Below, piece by piece: positions 1 through 5,631 of a stretch of 5,649 nt of DNA. This DNA is from Gammaproteobacteria bacterium. GTDB lineage: Bacteria > Pseudomonadota > Gammaproteobacteria > Chromatiales > Sedimenticolaceae. The notes below the pieces were generated by a model. The model ran no database searches. It was not told the origin of the DNA and worked only from the letters and a program-made list of their open reading frames with translations. How positions within the stretch are numbered: position 1 is the first letter of the stretch; each line of letters begins with the position of its first letter. The stretch lies in NCBI GenBank assembly GCA_020445245.1, contig JAGRHB010000015.1:3148-8796 (forward strand), read 5' to 3'. The translations under genes and the position numbers were made by a program.

Positions 1-738
1 CTGGCGCAGCGCCGGCAACTGCCGTCCCTGCGCAGACACTGGCGGCTGCTGTTGTGGGTGGGTTGCCTCAATGCGGCCCTCCCATTCACCCTGCTGGCCT
101 ATTCGTCGGTGTACCTCACCGCGGGCATGACCTCGATACTCAACGCGACGGTCCCGATCTTCGCCGCGCTGATTGGTTTCCTGGTGTATGCCGAACCGCT
201 CGACCGTGCGCGCGGCCTCGGCGTGGTGCTGGGCTTTCTCGGCGTCGTGGTGCTGGTCGGGGGCCCGCAGGAAGGCGGCGTGCTGCCGTTGTTGCCGATC
301 GCGACCGGGCTGGCGGCGGCGGTGTCGTACGTGTTCGCGGCCAACATGGCCAAGCGCCGCCTGATGCAGGTGCCGGCGCTGGTGTTCGTCACCGGCAGCC
401 AGCTCGGCGCGGCCGTTGCCCTGCTGCCGCTGCTGCCGTTTTTCCCGCCACCGCAGCTGCCCGATCTGACGGTGGTGTCGGCGGTGTTTGCGTTGGCGGT
501 TTTCTCGACCTCGCTGGCGTTCCTGATCTATTTCCAGTTGATCCGCGAGGTCGGACCGACACGCACCCTTACCGTCACCTACCTGATCCCGGTGTTTGCC
601 ATCCTGTGGGGCGCACTGCTGCTCGGCGAGACTCTTACGTTGAACATGCTGCTGGGCGGGGCATTGATCCTGCTTGGGGTCGCGCTCGCCAATCACCGCG
701 GTTTCGCCGGACTGTGGGGGCGCCCGCCGGTCCGGTGA
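1..738 (+). CDS. EamA/DMT-family transporter, 5'-truncated by window edge
   Basis: The reading frame is open from base 1 to the TGA at 736-738, so the true start lies upstream of the window. The 245 visible residues are strongly hydrophobic, with about eight membrane segments. They include the DMT-type stretch LPFTLLAYSSVYLTAGMTSI, the following NATVPIFAALIGFLVYAEPL, and a second-half repeat that ends in a glycine-rich helix (LLGGALILLGVALANHRG). This matches the two-repeat EamA architecture. The family is usually about 290-300 residues with ten helices, so roughly the first 50 residues (one to two helices) are missing. Family members are inner-membrane metabolite or drug exporters; the substrate cannot be read from sequence. 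No T-rich terminator follows the stop. A TTG at 52 is only an internal codon. The family call is firm, the function is not. Confidence 0.9.
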   Translation: MAQRRQLPSLRRHWRLLLWVGCLNAALPFTLLAYSSVYLTAGMTSILNATVPIFAALIGFLVYAEPLDRARGLGVVLGFLGVVVLVGGPQEGGVLPLLPIATGLAAAVSYVFAANMAKRRLMQVPALVFVTGSQLGAAVALLPLLPFFPPPQLPDLTVVSAVFALAVFSTSLAFLIYFQLIREVGPTRTLTVTYLIPVFAILWGALLLGETLTLNMLLGGALILLGVALANHRGFAGLWGRPPVR

Positions 739-802
739 GGCGGTTGGACCATGAGGGCCAGTTATATAGTCAGAAACTATGGTCCCGCTTGGGATAATTC
801 AT

Positions 803-830
803 TTGTCATTCAAATGACAATCATTATCAT
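803..830 (+). promoter_or_regulatory. Sigma70-like promoter inside the Fur operator
   Basis: TTGTCA (803-808) and TATCAT (825-830) each match the -35 and -10 consensus at 5 of 6 positions, with a 16-bp spacer. Transcription would start near 837 and give a leader of about 28 nt before the ATG at 865. Both hexamers lie within the Fur-type dyads, so bound repressor would directly block RNA polymerase. A second -10-like GATAAT at 793-798 has no clear partner. This was judged by eye only. Confidence 0.5.
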
Positions 831-838
831 TATTGTCA
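803..838 (+). promoter_or_regulatory. Fur-type operator (overlapping dyads)
   Basis: Two interlocked perfect inverted repeats are visible: TTGTCATT-CA-AATGACAA (803-820) and TGACAAT-N10-ATTGTCA (815-838). Compared by eye with the classical 19-bp Fur box GATAATGATAATCATTATC, bases 810-828 (+) match at 15 of 19 positions and bases 816-834 read on the minus strand match at 16 of 19. Overlapping boxes in both orientations are typical of extended Fur sites bound by more than one dimer. The site lies just upstream of the DUF2061 gene start at 865, so iron-dependent repression of that gene is inferred. Another Fur-superfamily member (for example Zur) could bind instead. Confidence 0.75.
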
Positions 839-853
839 TGAATCGGCCTCGAC

Positions 854-857
854 GGAG
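854..857 (+). promoter_or_regulatory. Ribosome binding site that fixes the DUF2061 start
   Basis: GGAG lies 7 nt before the ATG at 865. The in-frame ATGs at 751 and 838 have no comparable site. The first would put the Fur operator inside the coding region, and the second would sit at the predicted transcription start. Confidence 0.6.
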
Positions 858-864
858 CAGGACC

Positions 865-1074
865 ATGACCAAGACCATCACCTTTGCCGTCATGCACTTC
901 GGTATCGCGTTCACGGTGGCGTACCTGCTGACCGGGGATATCGTCATCGGCGGTGCATTGGCGCTGATCGAACCGGCAGTCAACACCGTGGCCTTCTATT
1001 TTCACGAGCGCGTCTGGCAGCGTCTCGACCGCCGGCGGCCGCTGGTGCCCGGCGGTCACGCGGTGGCGGCGTGA
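865..1074 (+). CDS. DUF2061 family small membrane protein
   Basis: This 69-residue protein matches the DUF2061 family pattern from memory. An N-terminal hydrophobic helix contains MHFGIAFTVAYLLTGD (residues 9-24). A second helix follows, rich in Gly and Ala (GGALALIEPAVNTVAFYF), leading into the family hallmark HERVWQRL (about residues 48-55) and a basic, probably cytoplasmic tail. Two membrane segments are expected, and the biochemical role of the family is not established. The start was chosen at ATG 865 for its GGAG Shine-Dalgarno and because it lies just downstream of the Fur-type operator. The gene appears to be a single-gene transcript under iron control, ending at the stem-loop 1085-1104. 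It is convergent with the rhodanese-MBL gene, with a gap of 30 bases. Confidence 0.85.
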   Translation: MTKTITFAVMHFGIAFTVAYLLTGDIVIGGALALIEPAVNTVAFYFHERVWQRLDRRRPLVPGGHAVAA

Positions 1075-1084
1075 ACAGGCTGCC

Positions 1085-1109
1085 CGCAACCGAGTGAGGT
1101 TGCGTTATT
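1085..1109 (+). terminator. Small rho-independent-type terminator after DUF2061 gene
   Basis: CGCAACC (1085-1091) and GGTTGCG (1098-1104) form a perfect 7-bp stem with loop GAGTGA, followed on the plus strand by TTATT. It lies 10 nt after the DUF2061 stop. The T-tail is short and overlaps the TAA stop of the convergent gene. On the minus strand no T-run follows, so it probably serves the plus-strand gene only. Confidence 0.55.
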
Positions 1110-2442
1110 CGAACTCCATCGCGCGAAAGATCAGGCTGGCGTTGAGCTTGGCAAGTTCGTCGTAGGTGTCGAGGTGCGAATAGGCCGACTGGTCGATCGA
1201 CGATACGTCCTCGAGACCACCACCGTTTTCGATCAGGGCGCCGATCTGCGCACGCATGTAGGCCAGGTAGTCGCGGGTATACCGGGTGACCTCGGTCATG
1301 TCGGTCGGCACCCCGTGACCGGGCACGACGATCTGCGCACCGAGCGCGGCGAAACTGTCCCAGGTCCGGATCCAGGCGGCGGTATCGGTATGCTCGAACA
1401 CCGGCAGCATGCGCTGGTGAAAGGCGATATCGCCGGCGATGACGACCTTTTGCTGTGGTAACCACACGGAGATGTCGCCGGGGCTGTGCGCCGGCCCGAG
1501 GTGCAGCAGCTCGATTCGCCTGTTCCCCATCTCGATGACGCGTTTGTCCTCGAAGGTCTCGTCGGGCAGTACCAGCCGCGTGCCCATGCCCTTGTCTCGT
1601 GAGCGACGCAGCACGCGCTGCGCGATCGCCTCACCGCGCGCCTTGAGCTCGGTCAGGGTATCGGCGTGGGCGATGATCGTGGCACCCTGTTCCTTCCAGT
1701 ACGCCGAGCCCATCGCGGCATGGCCCTGGCCGTTTTCCAGGACCACGTACCTCACCGGTTGATCGGTGAGCTTCTTGATCTCCTCATGCAGGGCGCGCGC
1801 CAGCAGGTAGTTGTCACCGGCATTGACCACGAGCACGCCATCGTCGGTGACGATGAACGACAGGTTGTTGTTGTGGCCCGAGTTCTCGTAGCTCGGCGGC
1901 TCGGTCGCGCCGATTGCAGACCATACGCCGTCGGCGACCTCGCGCGGTCTGCTGAACAGCATCGAGTCCAGCGCCAGATCGGGCGCCTCGACCGGCAGGC
2001 CGCTGTCCCGCCAGGTGAAGAAGCCGTCTGCATAGTTGCTCACATCGGAGTAACCCATCTGCATCAGGGTTGCGGCTGCCAGCGGGCTGCGCTGGTTGAT
2101 GCCGCAGTACACGACGACCGGCGTGTCGGGGTCGGGCACCGTCTCCGCCACCCGGAATTCCAGCCAACCGCGCGGGATGTTGTAGCTGCGGGGGGCGTCG
2201 ATCATGCCGCCGAGCAGGTGGATCTCGCGCGGGGTGCGCACGTCGATCAGAACGGTGTCGGGGCGTCTACCGATGGCCTCTTCCAGTTCGTGGGTGGAGA
2301 TATTCCTGATGCGCCGGTTGGCCTCGTCGAGCAGTTCCTGGCCCGATTGCAGTGCCGGCACCGTCGCACTGAACAGAGTGGCCAGTGTCGCCAATACGGC
2401 GGTGATCGGTCGGCACACGCGTACCGTGCGTCTGTTGTGCAT
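1105..2442 (-). CDS. Exported rhodanese / metallo-beta-lactamase-fold protein
   Basis: The 445-residue protein begins with a Sec-type signal peptide: a basic start (MHNRRTVRVCR), a hydrophobic core and likely cleavage after VPA at about residue 30, so it probably acts in the periplasm. A rhodanese domain follows (about 48-151), with IDVRTPREIH and the active loop YCGINQRS. Cys113 is the expected persulfide-carrying residue. The MBL-fold domain (about 170-400) retains GPAHSPGD (His319), AGDIAF (Asp338) and VPGHG (His376). The usual HxHxDH metal motif is replaced by NGQGHA (237-242), so one metal site is altered or absent. It resembles SoxH-like and related periplasmic MBL proteins of sulfur metabolism; the substrate is unknown. 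Domain order is the reverse of persulfide dioxygenase-rhodanese fusions. The start at 2442 was chosen for the signal peptide and GGAA at 2451-2454 (spacing 8). The longer frame up to 2628 would bury the signal peptide. It is divergent from the HypD-like gene across an FNR-type site. Confidence 0.87.
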   Translation of the reverse strand: MHNRRTVRVCRPITAVLATLATLFSATVPALQSGQELLDEANRRIRNISTHELEEAIGRRPDTVLIDVRTPREIHLLGGMIDAPRSYNIPRGWLEFRVAETVPDPDTPVVVYCGINQRSPLAAATLMQMGYSDVSNYADGFFTWRDSGLPVEAPDLALDSMLFSRPREVADGVWSAIGATEPPSYENSGHNNNLSFIVTDDGVLVVNAGDNYLLARALHEEIKKLTDQPVRYVVLENGQGHAAMGSAYWKEQGATIIAHADTLTELKARGEAIAQRVLRRSRDKGMGTRLVLPDETFEDKRVIEMGNRRIELLHLGPAHSPGDISVWLPQQKVVIAGDIAFHQRMLPVFEHTDTAAWIRTWDSFAALGAQIVVPGHGVPTDMTEVTRYTRDYLAYMRAQIGALIENGGGLEDVSSIDQSAYSHLDTYDELAKLNASLIFRAMEFE

Positions 2443-2544
2443 GAATCGTTTTCCAAATTGGCTGCGACACGATTTTAGACGTATTTGTTGTGCTTCTGAA
2501 TCGTGCCGCGGCGATTTGTGCGGCCGCCTGTGGGGCGACCGATA

Positions 2545-2558
2545 TTGATCCAAATCAA
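2545..2558. promoter_or_regulatory. FNR/Anr/Dnr-type binding site in divergent spacer
   Basis: TTGAT-CCAA-ATCAA is a perfect match to the FNR/Anr half-site consensus TTGAT-N4-ATCAA. It lies in the 246-bp spacer between two divergent genes, centred 109 nt from the rhodanese-MBL start and 137 nt from the HypD-like ATG. Oxygen-, redox- or NO-responsive control of one or both genes is inferred. No strong -10 hexamer could be placed at the usual class II distance (site centred at -41.5) on either side, so which gene is activated or repressed is unresolved. The rest of the spacer shows only a GC-rich dyad (CCCCGC 2574-2579 with GCGGGG 2593-2598). Confidence 0.7.
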
Positions 2559-2688
2559 GGTATACGGTGATTCCCCCGCTGCCAGGCTGCCGGCGGGGTT
2601 GTGGCGCCGTCCAACTGTACTGCAGCATCGTCCGACACCTGGTTCAGTGCGCGCCCTGCTTCAGCACAGAGGGCCCGCCCCACCATCC

Positions 2689-3792
2689 ATGACCCCTGGT
2701 GAGTATCCCGTGACATCGACCAGCAACGTTCGCGATTCCCTGGCGGCCATCGAGGCGCTGCCGCTTGCGCGCAGTGTGCGGATCTTCAATCTGTGCGGTG
2801 ATCAGGAGCGCGTCATCGTTCTGTCCGGGATGCGCCGCGCGATGCCGCGCAAGGTCGAACTGGTTTCCGGGCCGGGTTGTGCGGCGAGCATCTGTCCCGA
2901 GGCCGATGTCTACCAGGCGCTCCGCCTGACCGAATGCCACCCGTTGACGCTGCTCGTGGGCGAAAACCTGCTGCGCCTGCCGTTGAATCGAGACGTCGGT
3001 GGCCGACGCTCACTTCTCGACGCGCAGCAGCATGGCGCCGACGTACGCGTGGTCTCTGCCCCGGTGCAGGCGGTGATGGTGGCGCGCGCCGAACCCGAAC
3101 GCGACGTGGTGTTCTTCGTTGCCGGTTTCGAGTCGCTGCTGGCACCTCTTGCTGGCATGGTGCTCGAGGGGCTGCCGGACAATCTGTCGATCCTGTTGTG
3201 CGGCAGGCGGGTGGAACCGCTGGTCGAGCAGGTGCTCAACGGCGAGGCCGCCGACATCGATGCGCTGCTGTTGCCGGGCAACCGCTGCGCGGTGACGGGT
3301 ACGCAGGGTTGGGAAAGGGTCAGCGCTGATTATCGGCGTCCCGCAGCGGTGGCGGGTTACACGTACTCGAATATCCTTTCAGCGGTTCACGCGGTGCTGC
3401 AGCAGCACTGCAACGGCGAGGCGCGGGTCGATAACTTTTACCGTGGTCTGGTCCGGCCGGATGGGAATCCTCTGGCCCGCGACCAGATCGATCGCGTGTT
3501 CGAACTGGTCTCCGGCGACTGGAGGGGGCTGGGGGAAGTACAAGGCACGGCATTTCGTATGCGCCGCACCTATGACGTGTTCAATGCCGACCGGCGTTTT
3601 CCGGACTATCGCGGCGAACTGATTTCGGAGGCCGGTGGGATGCCGGACGGCTGTGAGTGTGCGGCGGTGGCGCTCGGCCGCAAACTACCGCTGGATTGCC
3701 CGTTGTTCCTGGTGCGTTGCACGCCGCAGCAGCCGTACGGCCCCTGTATGGCATCGGATGACGGCGCCTGTTACCTGCAAAGGGCGGTCTGA
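2689..3792 (+). CDS. Divergent HypD-family (hydrogenase maturation-like) iron-sulfur protein
   Basis: HypD, with HypC, builds the Fe(CN)2CO moiety of NiFe hydrogenases. This 367-residue protein is HypD-length and, compared with E. coli HypD from memory, keeps many signatures: RIFNLCGD (Cys36), VELVSGPGC (Cys64), GADVRVV, VVFFVAGFE (141-148), DALLLPG, RRPAAVAG and GDWRGLG (276-282). The C-terminal tail aligns without gaps and has cysteines 324, 337, 344 and 361, which fit the 4Fe-4S region. Catalytic-region residues differ: CGGHTH is CGDQER, GPGCPVC is GPGCAAS with a new Cys69, PGH is PGN (198), and GFEP is GYTY. One tail Cys is Lys332. No hydrogenase or other hyp gene is visible nearby. It may be a paralogue with an altered role, probably cytoplasmic, so no hypD symbol is assigned. 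The start is ATG 2689, with GTG 2710 as an alternative; a longer open frame to 2503 crosses the FNR-type site and was rejected. Confidence 0.85.
   Translation: MTPGEYPVTSTSNVRDSLAAIEALPLARSVRIFNLCGDQERVIVLSGMRRAMPRKVELVSGPGCAASICPEADVYQALRLTECHPLTLLVGENLLRLPLNRDVGGRRSLLDAQQHGADVRVVSAPVQAVMVARAEPERDVVFFVAGFESLLAPLAGMVLEGLPDNLSILLCGRRVEPLVEQVLNGEAADIDALLLPGNRCAVTGTQGWERVSADYRRPAAVAGYTYSNILSAVHAVLQQHCNGEARVDNFYRGLVRPDGNPLARDQIDRVFELVSGDWRGLGEVQGTAFRMRRTYDVFNADRRFPDYRGELISEAGGMPDGCECAAVALGRKLPLDCPLFLVRCTPQQPYGPCMASDDGACYLQRAV
2698..2703 (+). promoter_or_regulatory. Possible ribosome binding site for alternative GTG start
   Basis: GGTGAG sits 6 nt before an in-frame GTG at 2710. The ATG at 2689 has only GAGGG at 2669-2673, with a long 15-nt spacing. 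The true start of the HypD-like gene may therefore be GTG 2710, giving a protein 7 residues shorter. Confidence 0.4.
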
Positions 3793-3820
3793 GGCCCGAC
3801 TCCGCGGCACCTCCAGCGGC

Positions 3821-4030
3821 TCATTCCTGCCAGAAAGTCTTCGCCGCCTCGGTCTGTGCGGCGTTGCGGCTGATCCCGATGTCATCGAGCTGCCAGTCGG
3901 CCAGTTGCGACAACTGCCGGCGTTGTCTCGCCCGCTGCAGCCACAGGCACCCGAGTGCGATCGCGCGCGCGAGGGCCGTGCCCGGGTAGCCGTTGCCGGT
4001 GGGCGAATAGTTCAGCGTCATCGTGGTCAT
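3821..4030 (-). CDS. DUF1127 family small protein
   Basis: This 69-residue basic protein has the DUF1127 (YjiS-like) core at about residues 36-66: RRQLSQLADWQLDDIGISR followed by NAAQTEAAKTFW. A variable N-terminus contains a short hydrophobic stretch (ALARAIALGCLWLQ). Small DUF1127 proteins have been linked in some bacteria to RNA binding, phosphate or carbon metabolism and stress. Nothing here identifies which applies. The gene is divergent from the MocR-type regulator, an arrangement I recall as recurrent in proteobacteria, which suggests the regulator controls it. It is convergent with the HypD-like gene across 28 bases in which no convincing terminator is seen. The start at ATG 4030 is favoured over GTG 4078 because of a well-placed GGGAG. 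Confidence 0.88.
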   Translation of the reverse strand: MTTMTLNYSPTGNGYPGTALARAIALGCLWLQRARQRRQLSQLADWQLDDIGISRNAAQTEAAKTFWQE

Positions 4031-4036
4031 GTCGTT

Positions 4037-4041
4037 CTCCC
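4037..4041 (-). promoter_or_regulatory. Ribosome binding site that fixes the DUF1127 start
   Basis: On the minus strand GGGAG lies 6 nt before the ATG at 4030. The upstream in-frame GTG at 4078 would add 16 non-conserved residues and lacks an equally good site. Confidence 0.6.
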
Positions 4042-4098
4042 GTATCACCAGATCCCCCTTGGCCGGGGAATTGCTCACAGGTTCAGCTTAGTTGGGCT

Positions 4099-4168
4099 AC
4101 TGTTACACCAACAGTTACAGAAAAACAGAAATGTAATGAGTACAGTTTGGAGTGCGACATGACAGTTT
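4099..4168. promoter_or_regulatory. Candidate MocR operator region with repeated ACAGTT/GTTACA motifs
   Basis: The AT-rich spacer between the DUF1127 and MocR genes carries a dyad ACTGTT-ACACC-AACAGT (4099-4115) and the direct repeat GTTACA at 4102-4107 and 4114-4119 (12-bp period). It also has an inverted TTACA (4115-4119) / TGTAA (4132-4136). ACAGTT recurs starting at 4111, 4142 and 4162, the last two extended to ACAGTTT 20 bp apart. MocR-type regulators typically bind repeated motifs in the divergent spacer of their target gene. A -10-like TGTAAT (4132-4137) could serve the regulator gene, but it has no good -35. The exact operator is an inference. Confidence 0.5.
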
Positions 4169-5619
4169 CGGTACAGGTGTCGAGCCAGGAGTTTCTCTAC
4201 GATCAGGTCATCCGGCACGTTCGGGGCCTGGTGGAGGCCGGGACGCTCAAGCCGGGCGACCGTGCGCCCTCGCTGCGGGCGATGAGCAGGCAGTTGCGGG
4301 TCAGCATTTCGACCGTCAGCCAGGCCTATGCGGCGTTGCAGGATCTGGGTGTGCTGCGTGTGCGTCCGCAGTCAGGCTATTACGTCGACGGTGCGGCGGG
4401 GCGGCCGCAGGATTCCCCGGTGCCGCGCAAGACCGCGGTCAGTCAGCAGCCGCGCAAGGTGCGTTTCGGCGAGTTGTTCGAGGAGATCTTCAGCGTCGCC
4501 AACGATCCCGAGGTGGTGCCGCTCGGGGCCGCGGTACCCAGTGTCGAACTGATGCCGGTAAAGGGTGTGCTGCGGGCCACCCAGAGGGCCGCCGCACGTC
4601 ACCCCGAACGTGCGATCGGCTATTGCTTCCCGCCCGGCAATGTCGAACTGCGCCACGAGATTGCGCGTCGCTACGTCGACCTCGGCCTGGCGATCGACCC
4701 CGACAACGTGATCGTCACCTCGGGTTGCAGCGAGGCCCTGGCGCTGAGTCTGCAGTCGGTCACACGGCGTGGAGACATCGTCGCGGTCGAGTCACCGACC
4801 TATTTCTCGGTACTGCGGCTGATCGAGCGTATGGGGCTGCTGGCGGTCGAGATCGATTCCGATCCGGAGACAGGGATGTGTCTGGATGCGCTGGAAAGTG
4901 CAATCGAGACGATGGATATCAAGGCCGTGGTCGCGGTGCTGAATTTCAGCAATCCGCTCGGCTCGCTGATGCCCGATGAACGCAAACAGCGCCTGGTCGG
5001 CCTGCTCGAACCGGCAGGTATTCCGCTGATCGAGGACGATATCTACGGTGACCTGTATTTTGGCGATCGCCGCCCGGCGGTCGCCAAGTGTTACGACAGC
5101 AAGGGGCTGGTGCTGACCTGTTCATCGTTCTCCAAGACCATAGCGCCCGGTTACCGGATCGGTTGGGTCGTCGCCGATCACTGGCGCGACGATGTGATCG
5201 AATGGAAGCAGGCGACCTCCTCGGCGATGTGCAGCCTGCCGCAGATGGCGATGGCGGATTACCTGCGCAGCGGCGAATACGAACGCCACCTGGTGCGGCT
5301 GCGCCGCGCCTATCGGCTGCAGGTGGAGAAGATGCGCTTCATGCTGGCGCGCCACCTGCCCGAGGGCACGCGTATCAGCAATCCGCAGGGTGGATTCGTG
5401 CTTTGGGTGGAGATGCCGCGCGGGATCGATGCCCTGGAACTGCTCAACCGGGCGCTGCGCGAAAAAATCAGCCTGACGCCGGGGATGATGTTCTCGGCGA
5501 CACGCAAGTTCCGCAACTTCGTGCGGGTGAACTGTGGTTATCCCTGGGATGCGCGCATCGAGCACGCGGTGATCCGGCTGGGTGAGCTGGTGCACGAGAT
5601 GACCTGCACCGGCGGCTGA
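4159..5619 (+). CDS. MocR-type (GntR/aminotransferase) transcriptional regulator
   Basis: This 486-residue protein has the full MocR architecture. An N-terminal GntR winged helix-turn-helix (about 11-77) includes GTLKPGDRAPSLRAMSRQL, STVSQAYAALQDLGVL and RPQSGYYV. A linker (about 78-115) leads into a fold-type I aminotransferase-like domain (about 120-480). PLP-site residues are present: Lys326 in SSFSKTIAPGYRIGW as the expected Schiff-base lysine, NPLG (Asn265), EDDIYGDLY (Asp293, Tyr296) and FVRVNCG (Arg456). The domain should therefore bind PLP and sense an amine or amino acid-like effector; true aminotransferase activity is not expected. Sequence style is closest, from memory, to the YdcR-like branch. 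ATG 4159 is supported by GGAG at 4149-4152 (spacing 6) and by the standard N-terminus of the GntR domain. The frame open from 3955 runs antisense through the DUF1127 gene and was rejected. Its likely target is the divergent DUF1127 gene and possibly itself. Confidence 0.93.
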   Translation: MTVSVQVSSQEFLYDQVIRHVRGLVEAGTLKPGDRAPSLRAMSRQLRVSISTVSQAYAALQDLGVLRVRPQSGYYVDGAAGRPQDSPVPRKTAVSQQPRKVRFGELFEEIFSVANDPEVVPLGAAVPSVELMPVKGVLRATQRAAARHPERAIGYCFPPGNVELRHEIARRYVDLGLAIDPDNVIVTSGCSEALALSLQSVTRRGDIVAVESPTYFSVLRLIERMGLLAVEIDSDPETGMCLDALESAIETMDIKAVVAVLNFSNPLGSLMPDERKQRLVGLLEPAGIPLIEDDIYGDLYFGDRRPAVAKCYDSKGLVLTCSSFSKTIAPGYRIGWVVADHWRDDVIEWKQATSSAMCSLPQMAMADYLRSGEYERHLVRLRRAYRLQVEKMRFMLARHLPEGTRISNPQGGFVLWVEMPRGIDALELLNRALREKISLTPGMMFSATRKFRNFVRVNCGYPWDARIEHAVIRLGELVHEMTCTGG

Positions 5620-5631
5620 ATCGGGGCCATC

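Noticed and set aside
766..780. Short dyad ATAGT-N5-ACTAT after the EamA gene, considered as a terminator
   Set aside because: The stem is only 5 bp and AT-rich, with no T-run after it, so it is too weak to call.
54..797. 247-codon frame overlapping the EamA gene in another frame
   Set aside because: Its composition is rich in Arg, Gly and Ala with no family signature, and the EamA frame fully explains the region.
980..1465. 161-codon minus-strand frame across the DUF2061 and rhodanese-MBL 3' ends
   Set aside because: It is Arg-rich and low in complexity, overlaps two supported genes, and has no identifiable domain.
1666..2478. 270-codon open frame on the plus strand, antisense to the rhodanese-MBL gene
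   Set aside because: The opposite strand encodes a coherent two-domain protein with recognisable motifs. This frame has no recognisable domain and fits the spurious long frames common in GC-rich DNA.
2574..2598. GC-rich dyad CCCCGC/GCGGGG in the divergent spacer, considered as an attenuator or terminator
   Set aside because: The stem is 6 bp with a 13-nt loop and no T-tail or leader peptide. Such dyads are expected by chance in GC-rich DNA.
2443..2628. Upstream extension of the rhodanese-MBL frame by 62 codons
   Set aside because: It would bury a good signal peptide and run through the FNR-type site. The added residues look like translated non-coding sequence.
2689..3792. Annotating the HypD-family gene as canonical hypD
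   Set aside because: Key catalytic-region residues are substituted and no other hyp or hydrogenase genes are visible, so the symbol would overstate the function.
3955..4158. Upstream extension of the MocR frame by 68 codons
   Set aside because: It is antisense to the DUF1127 gene and precedes the normal GntR-domain N-terminus. ATG 4159 has a good ribosome binding site.
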